Shown one piece after another: positions 35,201 to 46,081 of a stretch of 64,000 bases of DNA (positions are counted from its first letter, which is position 1; the number at the start of each line of letters is the position of its first letter). The position numbers were made by a program, and so were the translations under genes. The DNA comes from Mactra quadrangularis (lineage: Eukaryota > Mollusca > Bivalvia > Venerida > Mactridae). The DNA is taken from assembly GCA_025267735.1 (NCBI GenBank), contig CM046309.1, positions 56,922,319 through 56,986,318 on the forward strand, read 5' to 3'. The notes beneath the pieces were generated by a model. It searched no databases and had not been told where the DNA came from. It was given only the letters and a program-made list of their open reading frames with translations.

Positions 35201-36812
35201 TTGGTAAAAATTGAAAATCAACTCAACTATTTACAAAATAGTAGAGAAAATATTTTAAAAAGTTAATCACATTAACTTCTATCAAGTATGACATCTTGTT
35301 ATATGTGTGTAAAAAAAATCTTCAACAGGACACAGAAAAAATATAAAAGAACAGATTATTAGTCAGTTTTGGAGTACAATCTTTTTATTTCAATCCCTGA
35401 GCTCAAAAATATGATACTTACACTAGTGGCTACCCCACTCTTGAATATATAAATATTTCTGAGCTTACTAGCTGAAATAAAAATTTATCTTACACCAAAG
35501 TCAATGTATATCTTTTATAACTTACAGCTTCAGTGTGCACTGGATGTACAGCAAACAGTAATGCAGCAACAAATGATGGTAGTTCTTGTATAAACATATT
35601 ACACATCCTGAAATATATTGAGATTTAATATAAGGTTAAGCATAGTTAAGTTCCAAATATAATTTTTAGGGGCTAAATTGGGACAAAAATACAGGCTTTT
35701 CACTGCGTGGAAAATATCTAATATGAGTGTGAACACTCAGTGATTATTTTTGCCCTAAGTTCAAGTTGGGGTAGAAATGAGACCTTTTCACAATGAGAAG
35801 AAAAATTACAATAAAAGAAGAAAATTTCACCACTTTCATATTTTTTTTGTTGATACCCAAGTTCTGGATTATTACCCTACATTTTTACAAAAAATACCCC
35901 ATGATGTTACACTTCTTTGGACCATATTTGTGCCGATATTTACAATTTGAAGGGGTGGGGGAAGTTGTAAATAAATTTAAAAAAAACCAAACACTTATGA
36001 TATACTTACATCATAAACATAATACAGACCACTGCATGTAATATAACATTTAGTAGATGATATGTCATTGGTTCTAATTCATTTAACCAGTAGTTAAATC
36101 TGAATGTTAAAACACATAGTGGTCGATATGACTTGTGACTCTTTTCCTGAAATAAATAAAGAATGCTTTAGCTAATATTTTCAAAAAGAAAAAGGCTTTA
36201 ATGTCAAAATGTTAGAAATATAATACAGTAAATATGTATCATGTGTTTTTGTTGGTCAACTAAGTAATATTTGTTTACATCTATAATGTATAGGTCTTTT
36301 TTTCTTAACTGTCAAAACATGAATAATTTCACGGTTCCACCTGATGTTACAGGAAACATAAGACACAGACGGCGAGAATGTTAAGATAGTTGAATGTCCT
36401 GAAACTAAGATACTCCATTTGTGAGTAGTTATAGCGTTTCAAAGTCAGTTAACTTTAGGTCATGAAATTTGAATGAGGGTTATGTTGTATTTCTATGGTT
36501 ACTTTCAAATAGGGTTCCTCAATAGACATCAGAACCCCTTAAATCCACTGTCAGGAGCCCTAATGGCCCGTGATAGAGAATGGTGATTATGCATCACAGT
36601 AAATAACTTACCATACTCATTGGAGTACCCCAGAAATCATTGAGAAACAAATTCATGACTGGAGTCCTGGGTCTTAAATCTTTATTATCAACAATAGCCG
36701 AGACATCATCAAACACAAATCCACAATCTAAGGCACGAATGTAACATACACCAACTACCACACAGATACATGCTGAATATATGAAGAACTTAGAACTCTC
36801 CCCTGAAGCCAT
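23209..36812 (-). CDS. TMTC3: Protein O-mannosyl-transferase TMTC3-like
   Basis: ER multi-pass enzyme of the TMTC family, which O-mannosylates cadherin ectodomains. Twenty coding exons join in frame (2,571 nt, 856 residues): 36812-36612, 36146-36010, 35607-35526, 34962-34863, 34424-34309, 33626-33454, 33066-32814, 32304-32153, 31676-31593, 31164-31027, 30021-29897, 29414-29311, 28817-28735, 28273-28201, 27550-27464, 26916-26843, 26482-26362, 26032-25928, 24582-24499, 23487-23209. The N-terminal half is hydrophobic with the lumenal acidic pair FVFDD (Asp35, Asp36), [18 protein letters not shown], and the DUF1736 segment NYLLPVN...[10 protein letters not shown]. From about residue 435 there are tandem TPR repeats ([24 protein letters not shown] and similar). 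Human TMTC3 has about 914 residues; this one ends soon after the last TPR and lacks most of the charged tail. An acceptor at 36,827 shows an unlocated 5' UTR exon upstream. Most donors are GTAAGT-like; exon 16 uses a weak GTTAAT. Confidence 0.95.
23974..24313. mobile_element. GC-rich MITE family G, copy 1 (CAGTCCCATAAA ends)
   Basis: Starts CAGTCCCATAAAC and ends TTTTATGGGACTG, a TIR of 12-13 bp. The interior is rich in CpG and in cgtacggg/cccgtacg palindromic motifs, unlike the AT-rich surroundings. A second copy in the same orientation is at 45,118-45,464. It lies in the last TMTC3 intron. Confidence 0.75.
24699..25063. mobile_element. MITE family H, copy 1 (TTTAGTCAGTTAT ends)
   Basis: The left end tttagtcagttatctttccc and the right end ggggaaataactgactaaa are inverted. 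An inner inverted segment includes 'ccaattggtaggtaggtcc' and 'ggacccacctatttcc'. A second copy lies inverted at 47,531-47,890. No ORF of note. Confidence 0.7.
25331..25728 (+). mobile_element. CAATCT MITE, copy 3 (9-bp TSD)
   Basis: 398 bp, beginning CAATCTGATTAAAAC and ending TTTACGGAGATTG, flanked by the exact 9-bp duplication ataattgag (25,322-25,330 and 25,729-25,737). Same orientation as copy 1. It lies in the TMTC3 intron between exons 18 and 19. Confidence 0.88.
26205..26290 (-). repeat. tRNA-derived SINE fragment
   Basis: The minus strand carries B-box-like 'ggtccctggtttgaatct' and A-box-like 'agtggtcaagtggtcag'. A similar relic lies at 44,872-44,942. Not an intact tRNA. Confidence 0.45.
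27700..27992 (+). mobile_element. tRNA-derived SINE, second family
   Basis: The head has an A-box-like 'agtgcagttgttagtgcacc' and a B-box-like 'cgggtttgaattcctcc'. The body has 'tgacaataatgtcaattttcctcc' and the tail 'tgacacggtgttaaaccc'. Its body and tail recur at 43,490-43,712. It lies in the TMTC3 intron between exons 14 and 15. Confidence 0.75.
28575..28735 (-). repeat. Tandem duplication spanning the TMTC3 exon 13 donor and foldback arm
   Basis: The unit 'tatttaaatcagcagg.tt...cacagacagtt...aataatcttacctgtt' at the exon 13 donor (28,680-28,755) is repeated just downstream in transcript direction at 28,575-28,665. The downstream copy includes 'aacaatcttacctgtttcatcataacatttccac', that is, a second copy of the donor and the last bases of exon 13. 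Only the upstream donor (at 28,734) continues the TMTC3 frame. Confidence 0.65.
30360..30631 (+). mobile_element. Helitron-like short element F, copy 2
   Basis: Begins 'aacaagtaaatctgtgagc' and carries ATACCCCCGC (30,395-30,404) and GCGGGGGTAT (30,621-30,630). A (ggac)n tract at about 30,551-30,590 is longer than in copy 1 (20,304-20,556). It lies in the TMTC3 intron between exons 10 and 11. Confidence 0.65.
30690..30960 (+). mobile_element. Degenerate tRNA-derived SINE
   Basis: B-box-like 'tagattggattcc' is followed by body 'catactttcgtggagcttggtcatgaaa', 'gttactgattaacagctaaatccagag' and 'gtaggttgactgaccgcag', all shared with the SINE at 44,139-44,455. The head is decayed and the AAAC tail is missing. 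Confidence 0.7.
33680..33960 (+). repeat. Dispersed repeat family E, copy 2, with poly-C tract
   Basis: Homologous to 17,640-17,875: 'gtgtattttttttaactctaagcc', 'gcagcatgaagc', then a long C run at about 33,891-33,910. It lies in a TMTC3 intron between exons 5 and 6. Confidence 0.6.
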
Positions 36813-36826
36813 CACGGAACGATGGC

Positions 36827-37768
36827 CTGAAAAAATAAAATATAGTTTTTAGTTTAAACACAGCCTTAGGTTCAGTTAAATTACATGTCAACTATCATAA
36901 GCTTACATTCTTAACAAAGAAAATGTAGATAATTGAAATGGAGCCAAGCCATTTCCTATGCAATCGCCCATAGTTTGCTACAAAGTACAATTTAGTTCAA
37001 GCTAAACATATTATTTTTAAATTATTATAAGCATGATTAATTAGTTGTTCATTATCGAAAAATCTGTTATGAACATGGTCAACAGGAAAAAGAGGTGCTA
37101 AGCTTAGGACTGGGACTTGTAATAAATCATGAAATAGATCACGTCGCGAAAACATGTGAAACTACAATTTCAACGTACTGCGACAACAGTTAAGGAAATG
37201 ACAACATCAAATATGCAATCAGGTTAGTTTACTAACAGAAAAGATTAAAAACAGAATGTTACAAACTGTAAATGACGATGTTTGATACAAAAAAGTGTTA
37301 TGTTTACTGTCGACGAAACCGGTTTCGTTTATGTCGTGTGTAAAGTCCGATTATACACGGGATTTTACAAAATACTGTCATGAAAAGTAATGAAATATTA
37401 TTAAGGTTGATCATCGTAAAATGGACCAAGAAGGCAATCAAGTAATTTACTTAGATCTTATGGTACCATTGACCATTTTGAAGATATTCTGAAATATAAC
37501 ATGATTTAATTAAAAAAACTTTAAACTTAAGTTTAACTACACTAGGGCTTTTCACATTTACCAGTACAAACTATGCGATCAATCCTTTCCCAAAAAATAC
37601 GGAGATGAAAAGTAAATAAACCCACACTTTTATACTTGGCCACGACATGCTAAGTCTGGTAATTTTGAGTAAAAAGGAATGATTTCATACGTTTGTTTTT
37701 GACGTAGCATAAAAACAATATTCTAGTCGTGTGTTCAAATCCTGGGCAAGTCATAAAGGCCTACAATG
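36827..37768. other. Upstream region of TMTC3
   Basis: It must hold or precede the non-coding first exon of TMTC3, since exon 1 of the CDS begins at an acceptor. I could not identify the exon or a TATA box. A palindrome 'gaaaccggtttc' lies at about 37,316-37,327. At 37,720-37,768 there is half of an old SINE, whose other half resumes at 41,787. Confidence 0.35.
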
Positions 37769-38160
37769 GGATGCGAGTCAACTCGTCAAACGTACGAATC
37801 GTCAAACTTAATTTAACGCACAACCATTAGACCAACTCGTCAAACTGATAATATAAAGTGAAAAAATACATAGGAGGGGTGGGGGTAGTTATCTTATTTT
37901 ATGTGTAAAATAAATCATTAGTTAATTATTTTGAATATAATGTTTAGATAAATTATATTTTGTGTATTTCTTTATACATAATGAATAAAATGTTGAAAAT
38001 AATTATATTCTTTGTGTATTAATATTACAAGTAATATGGACGTATAATAAAAATAGCCGCATTCATATTTTCGAGTTATTTGAATAAATCAAGTACTTAA
38101 ATTAATTCTATTCTTTTTGTATTAATATCTTTATATATCAATTTAAAGCCTACCTTTGGT

Positions 38161-38529
38161 ATGTCCAACTATTTAGTTGTTTTAAATTCATTTAAATTGA
38201 GAAACTGTATTACAAGATTAAGAACTTCATCACATAGTCTTTTTATTGAAACTCTAAGATACGGCAGAAATAGAAAACCTAGGAATGAAAGAATTTGTTA
38301 CTTTTGTAAAGATGATATTGAAGATGAATACCACTTCATTATGGTGTGTAGTCAATATACCGACATTCGCGATAAGCACATCCCTAAAAAGTATTTTAAA
38401 AAACCAAGCATGTACAAATTCATTGAATTACTTCAATCCACAAATAGAAAATTAATGTTAAATTTAGGCAACTTTATAAACCTCGCTTTCAAAAGAAGAA
38501 AATCCCTAGAACCCAATTTTAACATGTAG
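38161..38529 (+). pseudogene. LINE ORF2 C-terminal remnant (zinc-knuckle end of reverse transcriptase)
   Basis: A 122-residue open frame shows R-Y-G-R-N, then CYFCKDDIEDEYHFIMVCSQY, the Cys-Cys-His-Cys pattern at the C-terminal end of many non-LTR reverse transcriptases (zf-RVT type), ending in a region rich in Lys and Arg. The polymerase and endonuclease domains are missing, so it is a 5'-truncated copy. The 64-bp repeat array and a (tctta)n tail follow in the same orientation, as expected for its 3' UTR. Confidence 0.8.
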
Positions 38530-38639
38530 TGACGTTATTTACATATATTTACATAAATCATAAAAATAAGTATCTCATACAAAATCTTCACTGTTGTCGT
38601 GATTAAAGTCATTTGAAACTAGTTGTAATTATTTGTATT

Positions 38640-40450
38640 GCAATATGGTATACATACATGGCATTTTGTCATTTGTATTGTAATATGGATATATGTATAT
38701 ATATGGTGTTTTGACAGCTGTATTGTAATATTTTATCAATTCATGGTATTTTGACTGCTGTATTGCAATGATATTTTGTCAGCTGTGTTGTCTTATTAAT
38801 ACTTACCTGGTTTTTTGACAGCTGTATAGTAATGATATTTGACAAATGTATTGTCGTAGTTGATACTTACATGGTATTTTGCCAGCTGTATAGTGATGAT
38901 ATTTGACAAATATATTGTCATAGTTGATACTTACATGGTATTTTGACAGCTGTATAGTAATGATATTTGACAAATATATTGTCGTAGTTGATACTTACAT
39001 GGTATTTTGACAGCTGTATAGTAATGATATTTGACAAATATATTGTCATAGTTGATACTTACATGGTATTTTGCCAGCTGTATAGTGATGATATTTGACA
39101 AATATATTGTCGTAGTTGATACTTACATGGTATTTTGACTGCTGTATTGCAATGATATTTTGTCAGCTGTGTTGTCTTATTAATACTTACCTGGTTTTTT
39201 GACAGCTGTATAGTAATGATATTTTGACATCTGTACTGTCATATTTGATACTTACACGGTACTTGACAACTGTTTAGTAATAATATTTTGCCAGATGTAT
39301 TGTTATATTTAAAACTTACGTGTTATTATTGACAGCTGTATAGTAATGATATTTGACAAATATATTGTCGTAGTTGATACTTACATGGTATTTTGCCAGC
39401 TGTATAGTAATGATATTTGACAAATATATTGTCATAGTTGATACTTACATGGTATTTTGCCAGCTGTATAGTGATGATATTTGACAAATATATTGTCGTA
39501 GTTGATACTTACATGGTATTTTGACAGCTGTATAGTGATGATATTTGACAAATATATTGTCATAGTTAATACTTACATGGTATTTTGACAGCTGTATAGT
39601 AATGATATTTTGACATCTGTACTGTCATATTTGAAACTTACATGGTATTTTACTGCTGTATAGTAATGATATTTTGACAACTGTATTGGCATATTTTACA
39701 CTTACGTTGTATTTTGACAGCTGTATAGTAATGCTATTTTGACAACTGTATTGTAATATTGAATACTTACATGGTATTTTGACAGCTGCATAGTAATGAT
39801 ATTTTGACATCTGTACTGTCATATATAACACTTATATGGTATTTTGACAGCTGCATAGTAATGATATTTTGACATCTGTATTGTCATTTTTTACACTAAC
39901 ATGGTATTTTGACAGCTGTATAGTAATGATATTTTGACAACTGTATTGTAATATTGAATACTTACATGGTGTTCTGACAGCTGTATAGTAATGATATTTT
40001 GACATCTATATTATCTTATCTTATACTTACATGGTATTTTGACAGCTATATAGTTATGATACTTTGGCATCTGTACTGTCATATCTTATACTTACAGGGT
40101 ATTTTGACAGCTGTATAGTACTGATATTTTGACATCTGTACTGTCATATTTAATACTTACATGGTATTTTGACAGCTGTATCGCATTGATATTTTGACAT
40201 CTGTTCTGTCATATTTTATACTTACATTGTATTTTGACAGCCGTATAGTAATGATATTTTGACATCAGTACTGTCATATTAATACTTACATGGTATTTTG
40301 ACAGCCGTATAGTAATGATATTTTGACATCAGTACTGTCATATTAATACTTACATGGTATTTTTACTGCTGTATAGTAATGATATTTTGACATCTGTATT
40401 GTCAATACTTACATGGTATTTTGACAGATGAATAATAATGTTATAATGTC
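38640..40450 (+). repeat. 64-bp minisatellite (about 28 units)
   Basis: Tandem units of about 64 bp with the core 'acttacatggtattttgacagctgtatagtaatgatatt' (split here only by variation) run for about 1.8 kb. Units come in at least two sub-types: 'gacaaatatattgtcgtag' in the first half and 'gacatctgtactgtcatat' in the second. A few blocks are nearly identical (for example 38,855-39,110 and 39,340-39,560), showing higher-order duplication. The array lies in the LINE 3' UTR region. Confidence 0.9.
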
Positions 40451-40794
40451 AGCTGTATTGTAATACATGTGTAACATGTATGTTATTCATATTTGTTTTG
40501 ACATCAGTATTGCTATAATTTTACAAATAGTTATTTTGTAATATTCTTTAACATCCTCGAATAATACAAAACATCTATCGTTTTTCATTCACCATTTATA
40601 CTTACTTTGTATGTATTGTATCATTATGATAATTGTAATAAATATATGTGTAAGAGTGTGCGTGTGTGTGGGGCGTGTGTGTGTGCGAGTGAGTGTTGTA
40701 TGAATATGTGCGAGTGGAAGTGCATGAGTGAGCGAGAGCGTATTTCACTTTTATATTGTATTATCAAGTTGCGACAATGTACTTTATCATGTAC

Positions 40795-40833
40795 AAGTCT
40801 AAATAAAATCTTATCTTATCTTATCTTATCTTA
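40795..40833 (+). repeat. (TCTTA)n LINE tail
   Basis: 'aaataaaatc' followed by several 'ttatc' units: a pentameric 3' tail typical of some non-LTR retrotransposons. It marks the 3' end of the LINE starting upstream of 38,161. A GT-rich tract lies at 40,645-40,700. Confidence 0.7.
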
Positions 40834-42177
40834 AATATTATTATCATTAGTAATATGTGAATATTTTTATTAAGATAATGATATAAAAATTTATGAACAA
40901 AGGTTTGGTTTACACTGTTATATTGTATTACAAACGAATTAAGAAGATCAATAGAGTTTTCACAAATTGCAATTATCAATTTGATTATGCTGATTATCCA
41001 TTGGTAGTAATAATTCAGATTGTGAAATCATACTGTTATATTTAATTATATATTAAATAGCACCACATATACTATCTTGTGGGATTCGAACCATCACTCT
41101 GATATTAATCAACTAGCGGCCTCTGCTACACTTCCATCACATTCACTAACAAACGGATTTTAGCGAGAATGTTGCTTGGTAATTGGAATTAGAACAAACA
41201 TTTAACTCATTTGTAACAAACTGTACATTCTATGGTATTATATTGTGACCTATCAGCATTGGTGATGAGTAGAGCTAGCGTATGTTATCATATCGTCATA
41301 TGGGATTCAAGCTAATAAATCACTGATAACAAACTAAAACTCTTTCTAAATATACTGTTTAAACATGAAAAATACTTGAGAATAAATAAATTTATTTATT
41401 TATTTTGCACTTAACTACTATCAAAGTCTTTATAACTGCATTTTCTTTATTTTAAACATAACAAAATAAAATAATTGATATAAAAATTATATATACTCTC
41501 ACAATATAGTACTAAAATAGCATAATAAATACACTTTATTTCTTTACAAAATAATATTTATTTTAATAAAAAAAAAAACGATTTAATATCAAAATATTAT
41601 AATTTGTCTGAAAAAAGTGACATTTCCATAACAGTATCGTCTTAAATCAATCAAATATAATTTATATAACTGTCCTAAGTTTCCACACATTTTTTTCACT
41701 TTATATTCTCAGTTTGACGAGTTGGTATAATGGTTGTGCGTTAAATTAAGTTTGACGATTCGTACGTTTGACGAGTTGACTGTAAAGCCTACAATGTACA
41801 TACCTTTGTGAAGTTTGGTCAAGGACTGTTATTTCATTCATTCACCTGCCTTTGATCTAACAGTTGTCAGTTACTGACGAGGCTTGGTCATAAAATATTC
41901 CCCACCTTTGTGTCTAACAGGAATTCTGTTGTCAGCTATTCCATGACAAAGGTATAACCTTTTTACTATAGCTACTACTTACGAGTGTGTGTTTATTACG
42001 TGAACTATCTTAAAATCTTGGGTCCAGACATTCTCGTACCCCGAGGTTACTAAGATTCTCGATCTAATATTGAGAATCCTTTTAGACTCTGGGTACGAGA
42101 AAGGGGTCCAGAAAGATTTGCCTATCTATGGACATAATATGTAGAACGAGTTGCCGTCGTAATATGCCTGGAAGTTG

Positions 42178-42280
42178 TTGAACAGAACAGAACATATATT
42201 TTATTTTGTCATAGTTACATGTTAAAGACATGTGAACAAATCAAATATAAATGCAATTGCTACTATGACAGTTCAGTTTT
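42178..42280 (-). repeat. LINE 3' end, minus orientation
   Basis: On the minus strand 'tgacaaaataaaatatatg' ends in (ttctg)n, the layout of a non-LTR element with a pentameric tail. Only about 100 bp is recognisable. Confidence 0.45.
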
Positions 42281-42299
42281 TAATAGTAAAGAATTAACT

Positions 42300-43195
42300 G
42301 TTAAATTCGCAATGGTGCAGCTGACATTCACTAGCTGCCATATATTTCTTGAAATTGGATGTTAACAAGTCAACTCATGTTAATGATATGTAGATGAGTT
42401 TATCAGTCATTGGAACAATTATCAAGAGCCCAACAAACCAAGTGTCTATGTATTTAACACACCCAGCTCAACAATTATGTGAACTATGTGTGAACTTGAA
42501 ATTTTGAGAAAATAGAATTGTGACGTACAGTACATGTACGTTACATTTCATTAGTTGAACTTTTAATAGAGTAGGTTAAGGACACGTATCGTTGTGCTGT
42601 GATTAAATCAATCATTCAAAAACTTCTGATAATGAGATACACAGAAATTGATTAATGAGTCTGCAGTGGTTTTTTGTCCAAAACTGAAGCAGAAATTCTT
42701 GCCTTGTCACAAAACGAAACAAATAATTAATTTTCAAAAAATGTCACAAAAAATATTGCCGAAATTTTGCAATCAGCATGATTTTTTAGCACAACGTGTA
42801 ACAGTGGCCTTTCACAGTATGTTTTCTGTTCGCATTAAGATGTTTATTGAAGTGTATATTCTTCATTACAATGATAGAATCATTGAAATCATATTTCAAA
42901 ATTTTGGATAAATTGATAATTTCCCAACTAATCTTTTTCGCAGTTTGGGAACCATGCCATTTAGATACATCTCTGTCTTGTCTTTTTATTTACATGTACA
43001 AAAAAAATAAACCATTTTGTAAAGAACGATAAATTCATTCACCGAGAGACTGTGCCTTCAAGATTCCTGCTCAATATACAAACAATCTACATGTTTTAAT
43101 ATACGTGGCATTTGGTGACATATATCATTTCAATAGGATAAAAAAGAAAACAATAAAGCAAAACAGTCTAGTCGAGTTAAAATAGTTTATTGGCA
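42300..43195. other. No gene seen
   Basis: AT-rich sequence with a short ORF (42,648-42,911) that has no recognisable domain, codon bias or splice context. I see nothing supportable here. Confidence 0.4.
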
Positions 43196-43199
43196 TTAA

Positions 43200-43355
43200 C
43201 AGTCTACGAAATAAGTGGGTGTCCGGTTGCCCGGGACAATTATTTATTAGTTCGGGCAACCAACACTTTTTTGGCATCCAACAATCTGCAGATAAGATAA
43301 AGTTCTGCTCTTAAAATGATCTGTTCGGACTACCACTTCCATGCCATAATTTCGT
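43200..43355 (+). repeat. Dispersed repeat family C, copy 2
   Basis: Matches 5,728-5,860: 'gggtgtccggttgcc', 'agttcgggcaaccaa' and 'cttaaaatgatctgttcgg'. Confidence 0.6.
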
Positions 43356-43489
43356 AGACTGCATAAGCATAGTTCATTGTCAAAATAATTTAAGTGATAT
43401 GTTACATAGTTTTAACTTTTACATTAACAATTGTAAATAAACAAGAAACAAATGTGCTCAGTTAATACAGTCAGTCATCGTTAAAAGTA

Positions 43490-43712
43490 ACAAGGGGGTA
43501 ATGTTTCGAATTCCAGCCGGGGAGGTTACACCCTTAAATGAAAATTGACAATAATGTCAATTTTCCTCCATTAAGAAGGTTTCCGGCCTTGTGGAAGGAT
43601 AGGTGAGTACTGGTTATAGACAAGATTCCAGGAAATCAGATTATGTGTGCTGGGCGCCGTAAAATAACCTTAAAAAATGTGCTGACACGGCGTTAAACCC
43701 AATTTAAATAAA
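43490..43712 (+). mobile_element. SINE, second family, 5'-truncated
   Basis: Shares 'gttacacccttaaatgaaa', 'tgacaataatgtcaattttc' and the tail 'gctgacacggcgttaaaccc' with 27,700-27,992. Only the B-box side of the tRNA head remains. Confidence 0.7.
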
Positions 43713-44138
43713 GGAAACAAACATTATACAATATACATGTAGGTAACTCGCCACGTTGAATCTACTAACTTGCAAGAACTGTTTTAGATAATGCGATAAC
43801 TCCTCTTTCGAGACAATTGTTTTGTTTCCACGATTAATGATACAACGGTTTGCTTTCATTTTTTCTTACATGATTAACGGCAATAAAACATTAACTAATT
43901 TCAAACTTAAGACGTATAAATTAAAAGACCAATATTTTTGCCTCCCAAAATCAAGCAAACTCATACAGTTTCGTCAAATCTAAATTGCTTATAAAATCCC
44001 CGTAGAATCAATCAACTTAATGCAAAATGCGACATGTCTTGCAAATAATCTAATCATTTTAAGTTAGGTTTATTTGGTATTAATTGATCACTAACATAGC
44101 AAAATATATACAAGTATATTATGCTTAAGGAGATAAGC

Positions 44139-44455
44139 CGCCCGGCTAGCTCAGTTGAAAGCACGCTAGTCTACTGATCGAGAAGTCGTGGGTTCGATTC
44201 CCGGGCGGGGCATACTTTCGTGGAGCTTGGTCATGAAATTATTTCTACGGCCATTCTCCCTCCTACCAATGATTCCTAATTATGTAGGGCAGTTGTCAGT
44301 CACTGACGAAAGTATGCGCTTAGTAGTTGGTTAACAGCTGCTAAATCCAGAGATTTAGACTTTCCAGGAGGAGTGAGTAGGTTGACTGACCTATACAATG
44401 TGTTGCTACGACGTTAAACCCAACCAAACAAACAAACAAACAAACAAACAAACAA
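44139..44455 (+). mobile_element. tRNA-derived SINE, near-complete
   Basis: The head 'gcccggctagctcagttg' (A box) and 'gtgggttcgattcccggg' (B box) is followed by the body 'catactttcgtggagcttgg', 'gttaacagctgctaaatccag' and 'gtgagtaggttgactgacc', and the tail 'gctacgacgttaaacccaacc(aaac)n'. This is the best-preserved copy in the window and serves as the reference for the others. Confidence 0.85.
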
Positions 44456-45117
44456 CCTTAAGGAGATTGAAGAAGGCAACGAATGCTGTAACAAATAATT
44501 CTTCAGTTGTGACCGATCGACATTTCCTTTCTTTAATAGAAGTAGAAATTTTTGCCTAGAGAAGATGGCCGGTCATGTTAGAATTAAAATAGTTACAGCT
44601 CTTTAAAAGTTTGAGCCGAGGCCGACTTTTCACTGTTTTTTTTTCTTCAAACCGCAGCATTAGTGATGTCATAGTCATGCGGTATTGTCACCTTGGTTAA
44701 AAGTCTGCTTCGATATACATTTTCGACCGACTTAACTATTTTAATGTACGAATTCCCCTGATCATTGAAATCACATTCAAGCAGACGATCCACCACAAAA
44801 CCTTTTTACATCTCGATGGAGGGTAACAACTGTAGGTAACTGTTTTGCTCAAGGAAATTAGCAGTGTCCCTAGTTAAGTTCGAACCCGGGACCTCTCGAT
44901 TCCTAAGTGCACGTCCTTCCACTGAATCATAGCTTCTACAAACATAATGCTAAGGATATATTATGCTAAATCATGAAAATGGACTGCATATTATAGAAAC
45001 AAATAAATTATTATCACAAATAAATTTAGTTCAGTAGACTTTTATTCGGCTCAGTAAAATATCCATTTATCCATTCCAATGCCTGATGAAAGTTTGTCGT
45101 AAAGACTGCTAAAGCTA

Positions 45118-45464
45118 CAGTCCCATAAACATAAAATAGCCGTGAGGGCACCGTACGGGAGCCGTGCGATCAAGTTCCGCAAGGATCCGTACGAACTCTT
45201 GCGTACCGCACGGACTGTTACGTTTTTACCAGGAACCGTGAGATACATTTGTAACCCCAAAATACACGTATCAGTTTCAGAGTCAAATCGTGAACAAAAT
45301 CGTGGCCGAGTATGGATTAAACATGCATATCTTCCAGCTACGGCTCCGTGCAGGTGTGTTGTTTTGTACCATGTGCGTACCGTCACCCTGAAACGCAATG
45401 CTTCCCATGGCCTACGACTATCTGCACGTACGGGTCCATAACAAGCCACGATTTTATAGGACTG
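45118..45464. mobile_element. GC-rich MITE family G, copy 2
   Basis: Starts CAGTCCCATAAAC and ends TTTTATAGGACTG, with the same cgtacggg-rich interior as 23,974-24,313. Overlapping open frames on both strands are by-products of its GC-rich composition and are not genes. Confidence 0.75.
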
Positions 45465-45499
45465 AGGCATAAGCCTACCAGTATAACACGTTGAAATGC

Positions 45500-46080
45500 A
45501 TAATTTGTTTGCCACTTTTATCTAACTATTGCTGGATACGCATGATGTTCATAAATATAATACATATATATACTACTTAAAAAGATTGATATAATTTAGT
45601 CATTTAAACATTTACAAAAAAATGGCAATGCATTGAATATTTAAAATTTATTCAAAATCTCATATATAGGGTTCTTGAAAATCTTAATGACAAAACCTTC
45701 TTTTAGTTTGCGCATACATCAATTTATACTTCGACTTAAACCGCTCTCATAGGTTGTACTAATAATCAATCAATCGTTAATTAAATGCTAATTACCAGAA
45801 ACGAGCTATACTGATCGTTCCGTCATGTAAAAAGCATTAATATTGGGCAATTTCTCAAAGAGGCGATGTTTTGTTAAATTATTGTGTACATTTTTTGTAC
45901 TATCAAAACAAACGCTGTCTACATGATGTTTTATATGTTTAAATACAATTAATGGATTAGATTTACTAAGTACAGCAAAAAATATTCCTCAAGTGAAGTT
46001 TTTCCAATTAAAATTCAGGTTCTTTTATTGAAATTCGATTCTTGCACTGATCCGCCATCTTAAATCAGTTTGAATTACGA
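45500..46080. other. Upstream flank of the Gly/Met-rich gene
   Basis: AT-rich with no ORF or recognised repeat. It may hold distal regulatory sequence for the gene starting near 46,135, but nothing specific is visible. Confidence 0.35.
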
Positions 46081-46081
46081 T

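Larger units (their letters stand above)
37769..41786. mobile_element. 4-kb element bounded by 72-bp terminal inverted repeats
   Basis: A 72-bp sequence at 37,777-37,848 (starting gtcaactcgtcaaacgtacg) recurs as its reverse complement at 41,709-41,780 with a single mismatch. Each arm contains three tcgtcaaac motifs. Just outside, gcctacaatg occurs on both sides (37,759-37,768 and 41,787-41,796), consistent with a 9-10-bp target duplication, although 6-8 nt between it and the arms do not match. The flanks together resemble one SINE split in two. Inside are AT-rich DNA and a LINE 3' end (38,161-40,833). No transposase was found. Mutator-like affinity is inferred from long TIRs and TSD length. 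Confidence 0.75.

Noticed and set aside
40645..40740. ORF with several Cys residues at 40,607-40,834
   Set aside because: It reads through a GT-rich tract and the (tctta)n LINE tail; no real cysteine-rich domain.
44425..44453. Short direct repeat aaac as a CRISPR-like or satellite array
   Set aside because: It is the simple-repeat tail of the SINE at 44,139-44,455.
45051..45515. 154-residue (-) and 99-residue (+) overlapping ORFs
   Set aside because: They lie inside the GC-rich MITE copy at 45,118-45,464; long frames on both strands reflect base composition.
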